Counted from the stretch's first letter, positions 9,595 through 19,351 are shown. The stretch: 64,000 bases of DNA from Rhizosaccharibacter radicis (GCA_024508355.1 JAMZEJ010000011.1:62001-126000), one strand, 5' to 3'. A program made the numbers and translations. The notes: a model not told the origin generated them from the letters alone.

Positions 9595-9621
9595 CGTTGG
9601 TGGCCGGCCCGCGCTTTCCGA

Positions 9622-10761
9622 TCAGTGCAGGATGATCTCGACGCGGCGGTTCTGGGGCTCGCGGGTGTTGGGGCCCGTGGCGACGAGCGGGTGGGTTTCG
9701 CCGTAGCCATGGATGTCGATGGCGGAAGCGGGGACGCCGTCGCGGATCAGCTCGGCCTTCACGCTCTGGGCGCGACGGACGGAGAGGCCCTGGTTGTAGC
9801 GGGCGCCGCGGGCGCCGCCGTGGATGGAGGAGTTGTCGGTGTAGCCGTTGACCTCGATGCGGGTGGTCTGCACGTGGGTCGAGGCCTGCGCCGCCTGAGC
9901 GACGATCTCGCGGGCGCGGCCGGTCAGGTCCGAACGATCCCAGTCGAAGAACACCAGGTAGGTGCGCGCCTCGGTCGGGGCAGGCGCGCTTGGCACCTCT
10001 GCAGGGGCCGGCGGCGGGGGCGGCGGGGCGGGATTGAACTCGTAGCGCAGTCCCACCAGCAGCGAATGGTTGTAGTTGGTGGTGATGTCCTGGTTGCCGC
10101 GCGCGGAGCCGTAGGGCTTGGGACCGAACGAGCCTTCCGAGCCGAGGCTGTCGCCCGTGAAGCGCTGCGGACCGAGAATCGAGTAGAACCGGTACTCGAA
10201 CGTCGTGGACAGACCCACCACCCACGGCACGGGCACGCTGAGACCGAAGATGCCCTGGTAGGCGAAGTTGCCGTCGGTGCCGCCGAAGCGGGTCGCGTAG
10301 GGGTAGTTGGTGCCGCTGTAGTGCGCGTCCATGTGCGACCAGCCGTAGCCGACGCCGAACCCGAAATACGGGTACAGCCAGCTCTTGCCGATATCCATGT
10401 CGAACAGGGCGTTGACCATGCCGCCATAGCTTTCCTGATGGCCGCCCGCTTCCGTGGGGAAGCGGGTGCCGCGGAAATGCTGCAGCGTATCGTTGCGGTA
10501 GTTGCCCTCGACCTCGAGCCGCAGGCCGTTGCCGAACCCGTAGCCGACGCTGCCGAGGCCGGTGACGCCCGGCCCGTAGCGGAACTTGCCCCCGGGCGCC
10601 TGGGGCGACAGCCGCACCGTCTGGTCCTGCGCGAGATTGGCGCCACCGCCGAGGCTGACATAGACGCCCTGGACCGGCTGGGCCCGGGCCGCGACCGATG
10701 CGAAGGCAGCCGTCCCGGTGCACAACAGCGAGCCGGCCAGCAATCTGAGACGCAGCGTCAT
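9622..10761 (-). CDS. outer-membrane beta-barrel protein with OmpA-like peptidoglycan-binding domain
   Basis: 379 aa. A signal peptide (cleavage probably after ARA) is followed by an N-terminal beta-barrel rich in Gly and aromatic residues (about 30-245), a poly-Pro hinge (NPAPPPPPPAPA) and a C-terminal OmpA domain with the peptidoglycan-binding NGYTDN and the end motif REPQNRRVEI. It probably tethers outer membrane to cell wall. The barrel holds YFGFGVGYGW-type strands. Ends in H rather than F because the OmpA domain is periplasmic. Single gene between two terminators/promoters. Confidence 0.9.
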   Translation of the reverse strand: MTLRLRLLAGSLLCTGTAAFASVAARAQPVQGVYVSLGGGANLAQDQTVRLSPQAPGGKFRYGPGVTGLGSVGYGFGNGLRLEVEGNYRNDTLQHFRGTRFPTEAGGHQESYGGMVNALFDMDIGKSWLYPYFGFGVGYGWSHMDAHYSGTNYPYATRFGGTDGNFAYQGIFGLSVPVPWVVGLSTTFEYRFYSILGPQRFTGDSLGSEGSFGPKPYGSARGNQDITTNYNHSLLVGLRYEFNPAPPPPPPAPAEVPSAPAPTEARTYLVFFDWDRSDLTGRAREIVAQAAQASTHVQTTRIEVNGYTDNSSIHGGARGARYNQGLSVRRAQSVKAELIRDGVPASAIDIHGYGETHPLVATGPNTREPQNRRVEIILH

Positions 10762-11195
10762 GTAGCTTTCCCCGTCCTAACGCCGCGGTCACGCGCGCGT
10801 CCCATCCCCCGGCCTTAAACGTTTTCCGCTTGCAGATGAAGAGGATGGTAGCGCCCACCCCGTCTCGGGGCAGGGAGGTCCGTGCCATATTTGCAACAAG
10901 CTTTTGTAACGGCCTCGCGACCATCCATGTCTGTATTGCATGGGAGGCATCACATGAACTTTATGTGTGGAAACTCGCCGTGGCCGATCGGTGACGACGG
11001 GGACGATCCGGTAACAGAAGGGCCCGGCGGGAGATCGCTGCGCTGGCAACAGCAGCGCTCGTAACCGCCATGCCCTGAACGTTCCGGAAGCAACACGTTA
11101 TAACGCGTTGCTCGTTCCCCACAGTCGCCGCCGGCCACGACCTTGTTGAGCCCCTGACCCTTCGTCCGGCCTCACGGCGGATCGGGAGAACTACG
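10762..11195. other. 434-bp intergenic region between divergent envelope genes
   Basis: No gene seen. It contains the divergent promoters for the OmpA-like gene and the TonB receptor, a small inverted repeat CACAT/ATGTG (10951-10967) and the 22-bp palindrome listed separately. Confidence 0.5.
11090..11111. promoter_or_regulatory. 22-bp near-perfect palindrome, candidate operator
   Basis: GCAACACGTTATAACGCGTTGC is self-complementary at 20 of 22 positions and lies about 84 bp upstream of the TonB receptor start. It includes TATAAC, which could double as a -10 element, so a bound protein could block transcription. Regulator unknown. Confidence 0.5.
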
Positions 11196-14081
11196 ATGTC
11201 TGGCTACCGTCCTTCCCCCTTCAAGCTGGGTCTCGCCGGCTCCGTGGCGGCGCTCGCGCTGGCCCCGGTGCTGGGTGCGGCGCCGGCACTCGCCCAGGTG
11301 ACGCCGAACCCGACCGCGACCCTCGCGCCGGTCCCGGCCTACAACACCGCGCCGGCGGCTCCCACCGCACCGGCCGAAAACGTGGTGGTCACCGGCTCCC
11401 GCCTGAAGACCAGCAACGCCACCGCGGAAGCGCCGATCACGGTCATCACCGCCAAGCAGATCGAGCAGTCGTCTTCCCAGACCATCGAGGACGTGCTGCA
11501 CAAGATCCCGTCGATCGGCACGGACGGCGTTCAGAACACCACCAACAACGGCTCCAACGGCGCATCGTGCCTTGACCTGCGCAACCTGGGCATCACCCGC
11601 ACCCTGTTCCTGGTCGACGGGCGGCGGTTCGTGCACACGGGCTTCGGCAACGGCAGCGACTGCGTCGATCTCGACACCATCCCGCTGAACCTGGTGGACC
11701 GGATCGAGATCCTGAAGGACGGCGCCTCGACCATCTACGGCGCCGACGCCGTGGCCGGCGTCATCAACATCATCATGAAGAAGAACTTCGTCGGCACGAC
11801 GATCAACGCGAGCGGCAACATCACCGCTTCCGGTGACGGCACGACCGGCGATATCTCGGGCCTGACGGGCTTCGACTTCGCCAATGGTCGCGGCAACGTG
11901 GCCCTGAGCGGTCGCTACGAGGATGTTGGTCCCGTACTGCAGAAGGACCGTGACTGGGCGACGCCCGTGGTGACCGCCGACAATGGGCTGGGCAATGCCT
12001 ACACTCTCGGCTCCGGCTACACGACCAACGGCCGCATCTACGGCGACGACTACTCGGGCCAGACGATCGTCAACAACCGGGTGACCCGCTTCTCGAGCAG
12101 CTACCTGGGAGCCAATGGCGGCAACCCGACCGCCAACGGTCGCTATGACTACGGGCACGACTCCTATCTGAGCAAGCGGCTCACGGATGGGCAGCTCGAC
12201 GGCTCCGCGCACTTCGATGTCAACGACCATCTGACACTGTACGCGACCAGCTACTACACCCACAAGAACACCCAGACGCAGCTGTCCGGCCAGCCGATAA
12301 CCGGCAATCCGAACACCGGCCAGAGCTTCGACATCCCGCAGGGCAATCCCTACGCCGAGGCGCTGGGCATCGACGAGCTGGTTCAGGAAACTCGCCGCAT
12401 CACCGACTGGGGCGTGCGCGACTATAACACCAGCACCGACTCCTGGCAGGCGACCGGTGGCGCGCGAGGCAACATCACCGGCAACTGGGACTACGACGCG
12501 TACTTCACCTACGGCAAGTCGGTCACCAACATCGGCTATACCGGCCAGGTGCAGTGGAGCCACCTGGAGCAGTCCGTCGGCGCGCAGAATGTGCCGGGCG
12601 GAAACGTTGATGACGTCGTCTACAACCCCGGCATCTGCACCGGAAACTGCGCGCCGTTGAATCCGTTCGGCGCAAACAACGCCAGCGCATCCGCCATCAA
12701 GTACGACACCTTCACCGCGCACTCCTCGGCGATCTACCAGTTCCGCGACGTTGGCGCGACGATCACCAACAACAAGCTGCTGCGGCTTCCCTACGGGCCG
12801 CTCGGCCTGGCGATCGGCATGGAGCACCGCGGCGAGAACGGTGCCTACCATCCCGATCCGATCATCAATGCCGGCGACTCGACCGCGTCTATCGAGAACC
12901 CGACCGGCGGCGGCTTCAATGTCACCGAGGTGTTCGGTGAGCTGAACATCCCGTTGCTGAAGAACCTGATCGCGGTGAAGGACCTGAGCGCCGATATTTC
13001 CGGCCGCTGGTCCGACTACTCGACGTTCGGTTCGGTGCAGAACTGGAAGGCCGGCCTGAACTGGTCGCCCACCCGCGACATCCGCTTCCGCGCCAACATC
13101 GGCACCTCGGTGCGCCAGCCGGCAATCTCGGAAGCCTTCGGCGGCCAGACCCTGTCCTTCAACCAGGCGACCGATCCCTGCGATGCCACGCAGAACTACG
13201 GCGCGCTCAATGGCAACGTCACTGCGAACTGCGCCAAGCAGGGCATCAACCACGCGAGCTACACGGAACAGAGCGCGCAGGTCGCCACGCTGATCGGCGG
13301 CAATCCGAACCTGCAGCCCGAATCGTCGCGCACCTACACGATCGGCACGGTGATCACGCCCCGGTGGGTTCCGCACCTGACGGCCGCAGTGGACTACTGG
13401 CACACCAAGATCGCGAACTCGATCGGCACGCTCACGACCCAGTACATCCTGGACCAGTGCTACACGAGCGTGAACTTCTCCAGCCCCTACTGCGCCAGCG
13501 CCGGTCAGCGCACCGCCACCACGCAGATCAACAACGCGCAGGCGCTCTACAGCAACCTGGGCGAGATCCACACCAACGGCATCGACTTCGACCTGAACTA
13601 TTACGTCAACCTCGGCGGCGGTCATCGCATCAGCCTCGACAACGAGCTGACCGATCTGATCGGCTTCACCGAGCAGCTGACGCCCAACGGCAACTTCATC
13701 AACCTGAAGGGCCGCGTCACCGCGTTGAACACCGGCCTGTATCCGGCCGGCTACCCGGTGCTCCGCGACAACGCGACCGTCACCTACTCCAAGGGTGGGT
13801 TCTCGTTCGCTTGGACCGTCCGCTACATCGATGGCATGCTGTATAACGACGGCTCCAACGACGCCGATCCGTCGGTCGATCGCTTCTCCAAGACCAACCA
13901 GGTGTTCTACCACGACATCGTGGCCACCTATAACTGGAAGAAGGCGCAGCTGGTCGCCGGTATCGACAACCTGTTCGACCGCACTCCGCCCTTCGTGCTG
14001 GATACCAGCGTGAACACGGCGAGCCAGGTCTACGACGTGCTCGGCCGCACCTTCTACGCGAAGCTGCAGTTCCACTTCTAG
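11196..14081 (+). CDS. TonB-dependent outer-membrane receptor (large, Caulobacter-type)
   Basis: 961 aa. Signal peptide ending APALAQ, then a TonB-box-like segment ENVVVTGSRL, a plug domain (PITVITAKQIEQSS, LFLVDGRRF, DRIEILKDGASTIYGADA, GVINIIMKK; residues about 60-190) and a long 22-strand barrel ending in the outer-membrane signature KLQFHF. The size and the plug motif RIEILKDGASTIYGADAVAG are those of receptors for large substrates such as oligosaccharides, peptides or complex siderophores. The substrate is not evident. A dense antisense open frame over the gene is only a GC3 shadow. Followed by a strong terminator. Confidence 0.93.
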   Translation: MSGYRPSPFKLGLAGSVAALALAPVLGAAPALAQVTPNPTATLAPVPAYNTAPAAPTAPAENVVVTGSRLKTSNATAEAPITVITAKQIEQSSSQTIEDVLHKIPSIGTDGVQNTTNNGSNGASCLDLRNLGITRTLFLVDGRRFVHTGFGNGSDCVDLDTIPLNLVDRIEILKDGASTIYGADAVAGVINIIMKKNFVGTTINASGNITASGDGTTGDISGLTGFDFANGRGNVALSGRYEDVGPVLQKDRDWATPVVTADNGLGNAYTLGSGYTTNGRIYGDDYSGQTIVNNRVTRFSSSYLGANGGNPTANGRYDYGHDSYLSKRLTDGQLDGSAHFDVNDHLTLYATSYYTHKNTQTQLSGQPITGNPNTGQSFDIPQGNPYAEALGIDELVQETRRITDWGVRDYNTSTDSWQATGGARGNITGNWDYDAYFTYGKSVTNIGYTGQVQWSHLEQSVGAQNVPGGNVDDVVYNPGICTGNCAPLNPFGANNASASAIKYDTFTAHSSAIYQFRDVGATITNNKLLRLPYGPLGLAIGMEHRGENGAYHPDPIINAGDSTASIENPTGGGFNVTEVFGELNIPLLKNLIAVKDLSADISGRWSDYSTFGSVQNWKAGLNWSPTRDIRFRANIGTSVRQPAISEAFGGQTLSFNQATDPCDATQNYGALNGNVTANCAKQGINHASYTEQSAQVATLIGGNPNLQPESSRTYTIGTVITPRWVPHLTAAVDYWHTKIANSIGTLTTQYILDQCYTSVNFSSPYCASAGQRTATTQINNAQALYSNLGEIHTNGIDFDLNYYVNLGGGHRISLDNELTDLIGFTEQLTPNGNFINLKGRVTALNTGLYPAGYPVLRDNATVTYSKGGFSFAWTVRYIDGMLYNDGSNDADPSVDRFSKTNQVFYHDIVATYNWKKAQLVAGIDNLFDRTPPFVLDTSVNTASQVYDVLGRTFYAKLQFHF

Positions 14082-14116
14082 TTCGCGGCCCGCTCCGGCG
14101 GGACCGACCAGACCAG

Positions 14117-14150
14117 AGGGCCGCCCGGTGTCGCCGGGCGGCCCTTTCTC
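14117..14150. terminator. terminator after the TonB receptor
   Basis: Perfect 12-bp stem AGGGCCGCCCGG (14117-14128) with its complement (14134-14145), 5-nt loop and a TTTCTC tail. It sits between converging genes. Confidence 0.85.
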
Positions 14151-14169
14151 GTTCCGGGGCCGGGCGACG

Positions 14170-16134
14170 TCAGCGGGGGGAGAGCTCGCGGATCATCGGC
14201 TCCAGGGCACCGGCATACGTCTTCCACCGCCCGATGCCGTCCGCGTTGATCGGACGGCGTATCTGGTCGCGGCTCGCGGTGCGGCTGTCGCGCTCCTGCT
14301 CGTGGAAGCGGCGGCAGCTCTCGTCGAACGGCAGGTCCAGGAAATCCAGTGTACGTATCAGCGTTTCGTCGAACCGCTCCACCCAGTCCGAGTGGTCGAT
14401 CACCGTCATGCGCAGCGGCAGCGTTTGCAGCCAGTGCCGCAGCAGTTCTTCGGCGCGCGCCATGAACCAGCCCAGATCGCTCAGATCGTGCGCGTAGGGG
14501 TGGTGGCCCAGGAAGCGGTGGCGGAAGATCGAGAAGCCGACATCGCGCAGGTCGCGCGTGCAGAAGATCACCCGGGCTCCCGGCAGCAGCCTTGCCACGA
14601 CGCCCAGCAGCAGGAGATTGTCCGGCATCTTGTCGAGCACCAGCCGGGCGTCGGGTGCGAGCGCATGCAGGTCGCGCAGGAAATCAGCGCGCGCTTCCGC
14701 CAGCTCGTTCTCGCCGAGGGACGCGGCACGGATCAACGCGTCCTCCGTCGCCGCGGTACCGGACAGGCGGCGCAACGCGTCGCGCACCGCCATCCGCTCG
14801 CCGGCGCCATGGATGTCGCGATGGGCCGACAGGATATGCTCGGTGAGCGTGGTTCCCGTGCGGGGAAGCCCGACGATGAACACCGCGTTCTGGCCGCTGT
14901 CGGGCCCGGTGTCGTGCACCCGAGATGGATCGCTCCCGCTCCTGGGTGCGCTGGCCATCGCCGCCCGCAACAACGCCGCATGGGTGTCGCGCGAGAAGGG
15001 CTGCGCGTCGCGCATCAGCGCGTGGCCGGATCGCCAATGGGCGAACGCCTCGTCGTGCCGCGCCGCCGCGTGGTGGATCGACGCCAGGCCGAAATGGATG
15101 TTGATCCGGTCATCCAGCGGCGCCGCGTTCCGGTCCGCCGCTGCTTGGGCGATCTCCCGCAGCATCCTCGTCGGTACGGCGTTGCCTTCGCGCCGCCGCA
15201 GCAGCAGACGCTGCCAGTCAGCCGCGAGACCGCCGGGGCCGGACGCCTCCACCGGAAACAGCAGCTCGCGCGCTTCCGCCGTGCGGCCCAGCGCCAGCAG
15301 CGCCGACGCCCGTCGCACCATCCACCAAGCGCGGTCGGCCTGGTTTGCCGGCAAGCGGCCGTCCAGCAGCGCCAGCGCCGCCGACCAGTCGCCGTCCTGG
15401 CCGGTCAGGCTCGACAGCCACAAGCGCGGGGCGGCCAAGTCCGACCGGTCGCGGACCACGGTCCGGAGCCGTTCCAGCGCCGCCGCGGGCTCCCCGGAAA
15501 GATGCTCGGCCAGCGCCAGGCCCGTGCCCGCGTCGGGATCGTCCGGCCGCAGGGAAAGGGCATAGGAGAATGCCGCCCGGGCGTCGCGCACCCTGTCCAT
15601 TCTCAGGCAACAATCCCCGAGCGCGGTGGCCAAGTCGGCGATCGTGCCGCCCGGCGCCTTCGCGTCCTCCGCTAGCCGCACCCTCGCGAGCAGCAGCGCG
15701 TGCCGGGCTTCCGGCAGGCTGGGCGCCGCGGCCACCGCCCGTTCCGCCGCCTCGAGTGCCGCCGGCAGCCGGTTCAGCGCGAACAGCGCCCGGGACAGGT
15801 GCAGGGGCGGTCCCGGGTCCTGCGGTTGAAGGCGGGCCGCCGCCGTGAAGGCCTCGACCGCCTCGGACGGGCGATCCGCGGCCTGCAACGCCAGCCCGTG
15901 CCACAGGGCGGCCCCGCCATCCCGGGCATCGAGGCGCCGGGCGCGGGCGAGATAGGGCAGGGCGCGCAGCGGGTCGCCGCCGCGCAGCAGCGCGATGCCG
16001 CAAAGTCGCAGCGTTTCCGCGTCCGGCGGCGTGCGGGCCAGCACCGACACCAGCAACGGCGCAGCGAGGTCGAACCGTCCGGCGCGCATCATGTCCAGCG
16101 CCCGGACGCGGTCGGTCGCGATCTGCCCGCTCAT
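14170..16134 (-). CDS. TPR-repeat sulfotransferase
   Basis: 654 aa. The first two-fifths is a run of tetratricopeptide repeats (for example GGDPLRALPYLARARRLDA; ALEAAERAVAAAPSLPEA), which usually bind proteins. The C-terminal part is a PAPS-dependent sulfotransferase: the 5'-phosphosulfate loop VGLPRTGTTLTEHIL is at about residue 418, and RVIFCTRDLRDVGFSIF is the 3'-phosphate region. The order is that of bacterial TPR-sulfotransferases, some of which modify proteins or surface glycans. No signal peptide, so it is cytoplasmic. Target unknown; it is a single gene convergent with the TonB receptor. Confidence 0.88.
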   Translation of the reverse strand: MSGQIATDRVRALDMMRAGRFDLAAPLLVSVLARTPPDAETLRLCGIALLRGGDPLRALPYLARARRLDARDGGAALWHGLALQAADRPSEAVEAFTAAARLQPQDPGPPLHLSRALFALNRLPAALEAAERAVAAAPSLPEARHALLLARVRLAEDAKAPGGTIADLATALGDCCLRMDRVRDARAAFSYALSLRPDDPDAGTGLALAEHLSGEPAAALERLRTVVRDRSDLAAPRLWLSSLTGQDGDWSAALALLDGRLPANQADRAWWMVRRASALLALGRTAEARELLFPVEASGPGGLAADWQRLLLRRREGNAVPTRMLREIAQAAADRNAAPLDDRINIHFGLASIHHAAARHDEAFAHWRSGHALMRDAQPFSRDTHAALLRAAMASAPRSGSDPSRVHDTGPDSGQNAVFIVGLPRTGTTLTEHILSAHRDIHGAGERMAVRDALRRLSGTAATEDALIRAASLGENELAEARADFLRDLHALAPDARLVLDKMPDNLLLLGVVARLLPGARVIFCTRDLRDVGFSIFRHRFLGHHPYAHDLSDLGWFMARAEELLRHWLQTLPLRMTVIDHSDWVERFDETLIRTLDFLDLPFDESCRRFHEQERDSRTASRDQIRRPINADGIGRWKTYAGALEPMIRELSPR

Positions 16135-16296
16135 GGCATCATGGTTCCGACGCGGCCTGATGTGTTGCGACTGCTTGCGGCAACGTTATGATATCGACGC
16201 GTCTGATCGAGCGGGGGCGGGTGGGCATCGTTTGCCCGGGTCGCGATCGTCCAGGCATGCCCTTCTCCTATGCGATGTCGCACGAGGAACCACGAC

Positions 16297-16512
16297 ATGA
16301 CGAAGCCGATCAACCTGCTCCTGCTGGCGGGCGCATTGTTCTCGCTGGGCGCCTGCGAGAACGCCTTCACGGTGACCGGTAACCATCACCAGGAGGATGC
16401 ATCCACCGGTAGCCACCTGTCTGGTTCCGATACCGGGATGGATGCCAGCCAGGGCATGAGCGATCCGTCGCTGAGAAACGTGGCCGGGGCCGCCCCCGGC
16501 GCCGGTCGTTGA
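16297..16512 (+). CDS. small putative lipoprotein
   Basis: 71 aa. MTKPINLLLLAGALFSLGAC gives a short signal sequence with lipobox LGAC. The mature part is a 50-residue hydrophilic peptide rich in Ser, Gly, Asp and Met (SDTGMDASQGMSD). GAGG lies about 10 nt upstream of the ATG. I do not recognise a family. It is a free-standing gene, divergent from the sulfotransferase. Confidence 0.65.
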   Translation: MTKPINLLLLAGALFSLGACENAFTVTGNHHQEDASTGSHLSGSDTGMDASQGMSDPSLRNVAGAAPGAGR

Positions 16513-17089
16513 CACGGTAGGGATCGGGCAGTCCTGACCCGTCCCGGTGAGACGACGGACCGTCGCGGACGCGCCTGTGCGCCGTCCTCAGCCGGTGCAT
16601 GGCGAGGGGTTCTTGAGACCCCCATCGGGATGGCCATTCCGGGATGATGGTGCTTCCCGATCGGTGGCGGGGCGCGGATGTGCCTGAACCCATGTCGCGG
16701 ACGGCGTCGCGCGACAAGCCGGCCGAGGGTCTTCGGGACCCGGTCGGTTTCCCCGGCGTCGCCACCCGCGGCCTGCGTTCGCTGGCGCTGGCGGCGATAC
16801 TGGATCGCCACCGCCCTGTAGCTCGCCGGTTTCCGCGGAAGACGCTCGCGGTACCGTTTCCGGCCATCAGCTTGCGGCCGGAGCCATTCGCCCCGTCGAG
16901 ACGGTCCTGCCGAACCATGCGATCGGCCGACAACCACGCCCCATCGGGCAGCCGCACGGGCTCCCATCGTTCAGGACGCGCCGGACCGGTGGGCGGCGTC
17001 GCTCGCGCTGGCGCTGGACGATGTCACGATCTTCCGGGAATGCCCCCGTCGCCTGGATGGGGAGGCACGGCCGGAGTCGTATCCGGAGA
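16513..17089. other. 577-bp region without a convincing gene
   Basis: Open frames exist on both strands but have Arg/Pro/Ser-rich products with no recognisable domain. A short rightward stretch near 16960-17050 reads like protein (DAPDRWAASLALALDD) but has no clear start and soon stops. It may be a gene remnant or chance. Confidence 0.4.
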
Positions 17090-17434
17090 TCAGTCCTCGA
17101 TCAGCCTGACCCCCGGTGGCAGCCCAGGGCGCCCCGTCTCGATCTCCACCACCCACAGGTCCGGGTCGCGCCTGATCTGCCGTTCCAGATAGGCGTCCAC
17201 CGCGTCCTGATCGGCGGTGTCGTTGCCGCCGGCCACGCGCCAGCCGGGCGCGCCGTCGCGATCCCGGGCCGGAACCAGCACCTGCAGAGCGCCGGTCCGC
17301 TCGCGCAGCACGAGGAACAGGCTGCCCGCATCCGGATCGCCCCGGCGCAGCACCACGCCCATGCCGTCCGACGCGGCCGCCTGCCGAAGCAGGGCGCGGG
17401 CCTGGAACTCGGTTCTCAGACGCGGCTCGCTCAT
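17090..17434 (-). CDS. DUF1491 family protein
   Basis: 114 aa soluble protein matching the alphaproteobacterial DUF1491 family by its start (RLRTEFQARALLRQA), the core GVVLRRGDPDAGSLFLVL and the DLWVVEIE ... LIED end. No catalytic motif is known for the family. It is the last gene of the leftward topA-rnr-S41 run, starting 9 nt after the S41 gene ends. Role unknown. Confidence 0.82.
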   Translation of the reverse strand: MSEPRLRTEFQARALLRQAAASDGMGVVLRRGDPDAGSLFLVLRERTGALQVLVPARDRDGAPGWRVAGGNDTADQDAVDAYLERQIRRDPDLWVVEIETGRPGLPPGVRLIED

Positions 17435-17443
17435 CCCGGCCGA

Positions 17444-19351
17444 TCAGTCCGGCGGCCCGGCATCGGTGGCGTCCGAGCGCGGCAGCAGCGCGCTCTTGTA
17501 GCTCACGTGGCTGTCGATCAGGGCGCGTGCCGCGGCCAGGTCCAGGTCGCCGCCCACCGCCGCCGGGCACGGTGCTCGCAGCTCGAGGATGCGCGAAGCC
17601 GGCAAGGGCGCCCGGGCGTCACGGGTGTCCATCACCGCCCGGCGATTGACCGGCACGCCCGCCGCCAGCTCCCGCAACTGTTCCATCACCGAGTCGCGTC
17701 CCATGCTGGTGCAAAGCTGCGGCATGACCCCCAGCCCCTGCAGCGGCCAGCCCAGCGGTGCCAGCACCCGGCTCCAGGTCACGAACAGTTCGCCCCCGTC
17801 GGGCAGCTGGGCGATGGTCTGCACCAGGCCCTTGCCCAGGGTGGTGCTGCCCACCACCACCGCGCGGCGATGGTCGGCCAGCGCCGCGGCCATGATCTCG
17901 GCCGCGCTGGCGGTGCGGCCGTCCACCAGCACCACGATCGGCACCCCGTCGGTCAGGTCGCCGCCCTGCACCGCCCAGACATGGTTCGCCTGCGGGTCGC
18001 GGCCCTTGGTGATGGTGGCGACGCCGTGATCCAGCACCAGCGCCACGGAGGTCACGGCCTGTTGCAGCAGGCCGCCGCGATTACCGCGCAGATCGATGAT
18101 CAGCCCGCGCAGGGGCGAGGCGCGGCCTTCCGGGGTGTCGCGCGTCGCCTGTTCCAGGAACTGGCTCATCTCCTGTGCGGTGTCGGCGGAGAAGCCGGTG
18201 ATCCGCAGCACCACGATGTCGCTGTTGCTGAAGGCGAACACGGTCTCGGGCGGCACCATCGCGCGACGGATCGTCACGCTGCTGGCCGCACCCCGGCCGG
18301 TCGCCGGACCGAGCAGCAGGGTCAGCTCGCTGTCCGGAGCGCCCTGCAGCCAGCTCTGCACGATCTGCGGGTCCTGGTTGTGGGTCTGCCTTCCGTCCAC
18401 GGCGAGCAGATGCATGCCCGCCGACACGCCGGCGTTCCAGGCCGGGCCGTTGGCGTTCACCGCCGAGATCACGATGCTGCGGTTGTCCTTCGCGAGGGAA
18501 ATCCCGGCCCCGGCGACGCCGCCGGTGCGCGCCGCGCGATCGGTGGAGGCCGGCTCGGGCGCGACATAGCGCGAATAAGGGTCGAGATGGTTGAACAGCT
18601 CGTCGAAGAAGCTCTGGAGCACCCCCTGGGTGCCGCCGTCCCGCATGGCCGCGGACGAGGAAACGGCCGCCTGGGCCATCGACACGAACAAGCGCGACCA
18701 GCCCTTGACGTCGTTGTCGCCCGGCGTGTCGCTCTGCCACAGCGCGCCGCGCGGGGTGAGCAGCCGCACGTGATGGTCGCCCATCTCCACCGTCAGCGAC
18801 GGCTCGATCGCGGTGAAGCCGCCGAAGCCCCAGGAGGCGAGCTGGCGGACGGTGTACGGATCGAGCGTGCGCGGCTGCAGGAACGACAGCGCGGCGGAGA
18901 CCACGCTGTAGCCCACGGCGGGATCGAACGCGGGCGCCGCCGCCGGTGGCGTGTCCGGCGCGGGCTCGGCGGCCGGGCCCCCGGCACTCTGCGCGGCGGC
19001 GCGGGCCTTCGGCGCGCCGGGCATCGCCGTGAGGCAGACCATCAGCAGCACCAGCCCGGCGATCGCGCCGCGCCGGCTCCCGACCGACCTGATCATGCCG
19101 TGCGCCGTCGCCACACCCTCGCGGACATGATGGCCCGCGGCGACGGCGAGGGCCGCAGCAACCCCGGCGGCGGTGTCCGCCGCCGGCCGCAGCAGCGGCG
19201 ACAGCGCGCTCATCGCCCCGGAAACGCGGCTTGTCGTGCGGCCCGCGGCGCGGTTCGCCATCCGCCCCGTGGCGGCGAGCCGTCGCGCCCATCGCGAGGA
19301 AGCTTTCCCGGTGCCGGGTGCCTTCTCGCTCCCGGTCGTCGCCGCGGTCAT
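17444..19351 (-). CDS. S41 family C-terminal-processing serine protease
   Basis: 635 aa with PDZ domain (GVSAGMHLLAVDGRQTHNQD) and the S41 catalytic domain. The nucleophile is the first Ser of GRTASAAEIMAAAL (about residue 480) and the general-base Lys is in TTLGKGLVQTI (about 505). It should cleave C-termini of periplasmic proteins. The ATG overlaps the rnr stop by 4 nt, but then 85 Ala/Arg-rich residues precede the only hydrophobic segment. A start at 19096 (MIRSVGSRRGAIAG) would give an ordinary signal peptide. The long N-terminus is therefore doubtful. Confidence 0.87.
   Translation of the reverse strand: MTAATTGSEKAPGTGKASSRWARRLAATGRMANRAAGRTTSRVSGAMSALSPLLRPAADTAAGVAAALAVAAGHHVREGVATAHGMIRSVGSRRGAIAGLVLLMVCLTAMPGAPKARAAAQSAGGPAAEPAPDTPPAAAPAFDPAVGYSVVSAALSFLQPRTLDPYTVRQLASWGFGGFTAIEPSLTVEMGDHHVRLLTPRGALWQSDTPGDNDVKGWSRLFVSMAQAAVSSSAAMRDGGTQGVLQSFFDELFNHLDPYSRYVAPEPASTDRAARTGGVAGAGISLAKDNRSIVISAVNANGPAWNAGVSAGMHLLAVDGRQTHNQDPQIVQSWLQGAPDSELTLLLGPATGRGAASSVTIRRAMVPPETVFAFSNSDIVVLRITGFSADTAQEMSQFLEQATRDTPEGRASPLRGLIIDLRGNRGGLLQQAVTSVALVLDHGVATITKGRDPQANHVWAVQGGDLTDGVPIVVLVDGRTASAAEIMAAALADHRRAVVVGSTTLGKGLVQTIAQLPDGGELFVTWSRVLAPLGWPLQGLGVMPQLCTSMGRDSVMEQLRELAAGVPVNRRAVMDTRDARAPLPASRILELRAPCPAAVGGDLDLAAARALIDSHVSYKSALLPRSDATDAGPPD

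Noticed and set aside
10882-11064. 60-codon ORF upstream of the TonB receptor
   Set aside because: Low-information product and no ribosome site; lies in the promoter region.
11172-14075. 967-codon open frame antisense to the TonB receptor
   Set aside because: Its product is Val/Gly/Arg-rich with no domain; high GC at codon position 3 of the sense gene removes stops on the other strand.
16950-17060. Protein-like stretch DAPDRWAASLALALDD on the plus strand
   Set aside because: Too short, no start codon with a ribosome site and no identifiable family; kept only as a possible remnant.
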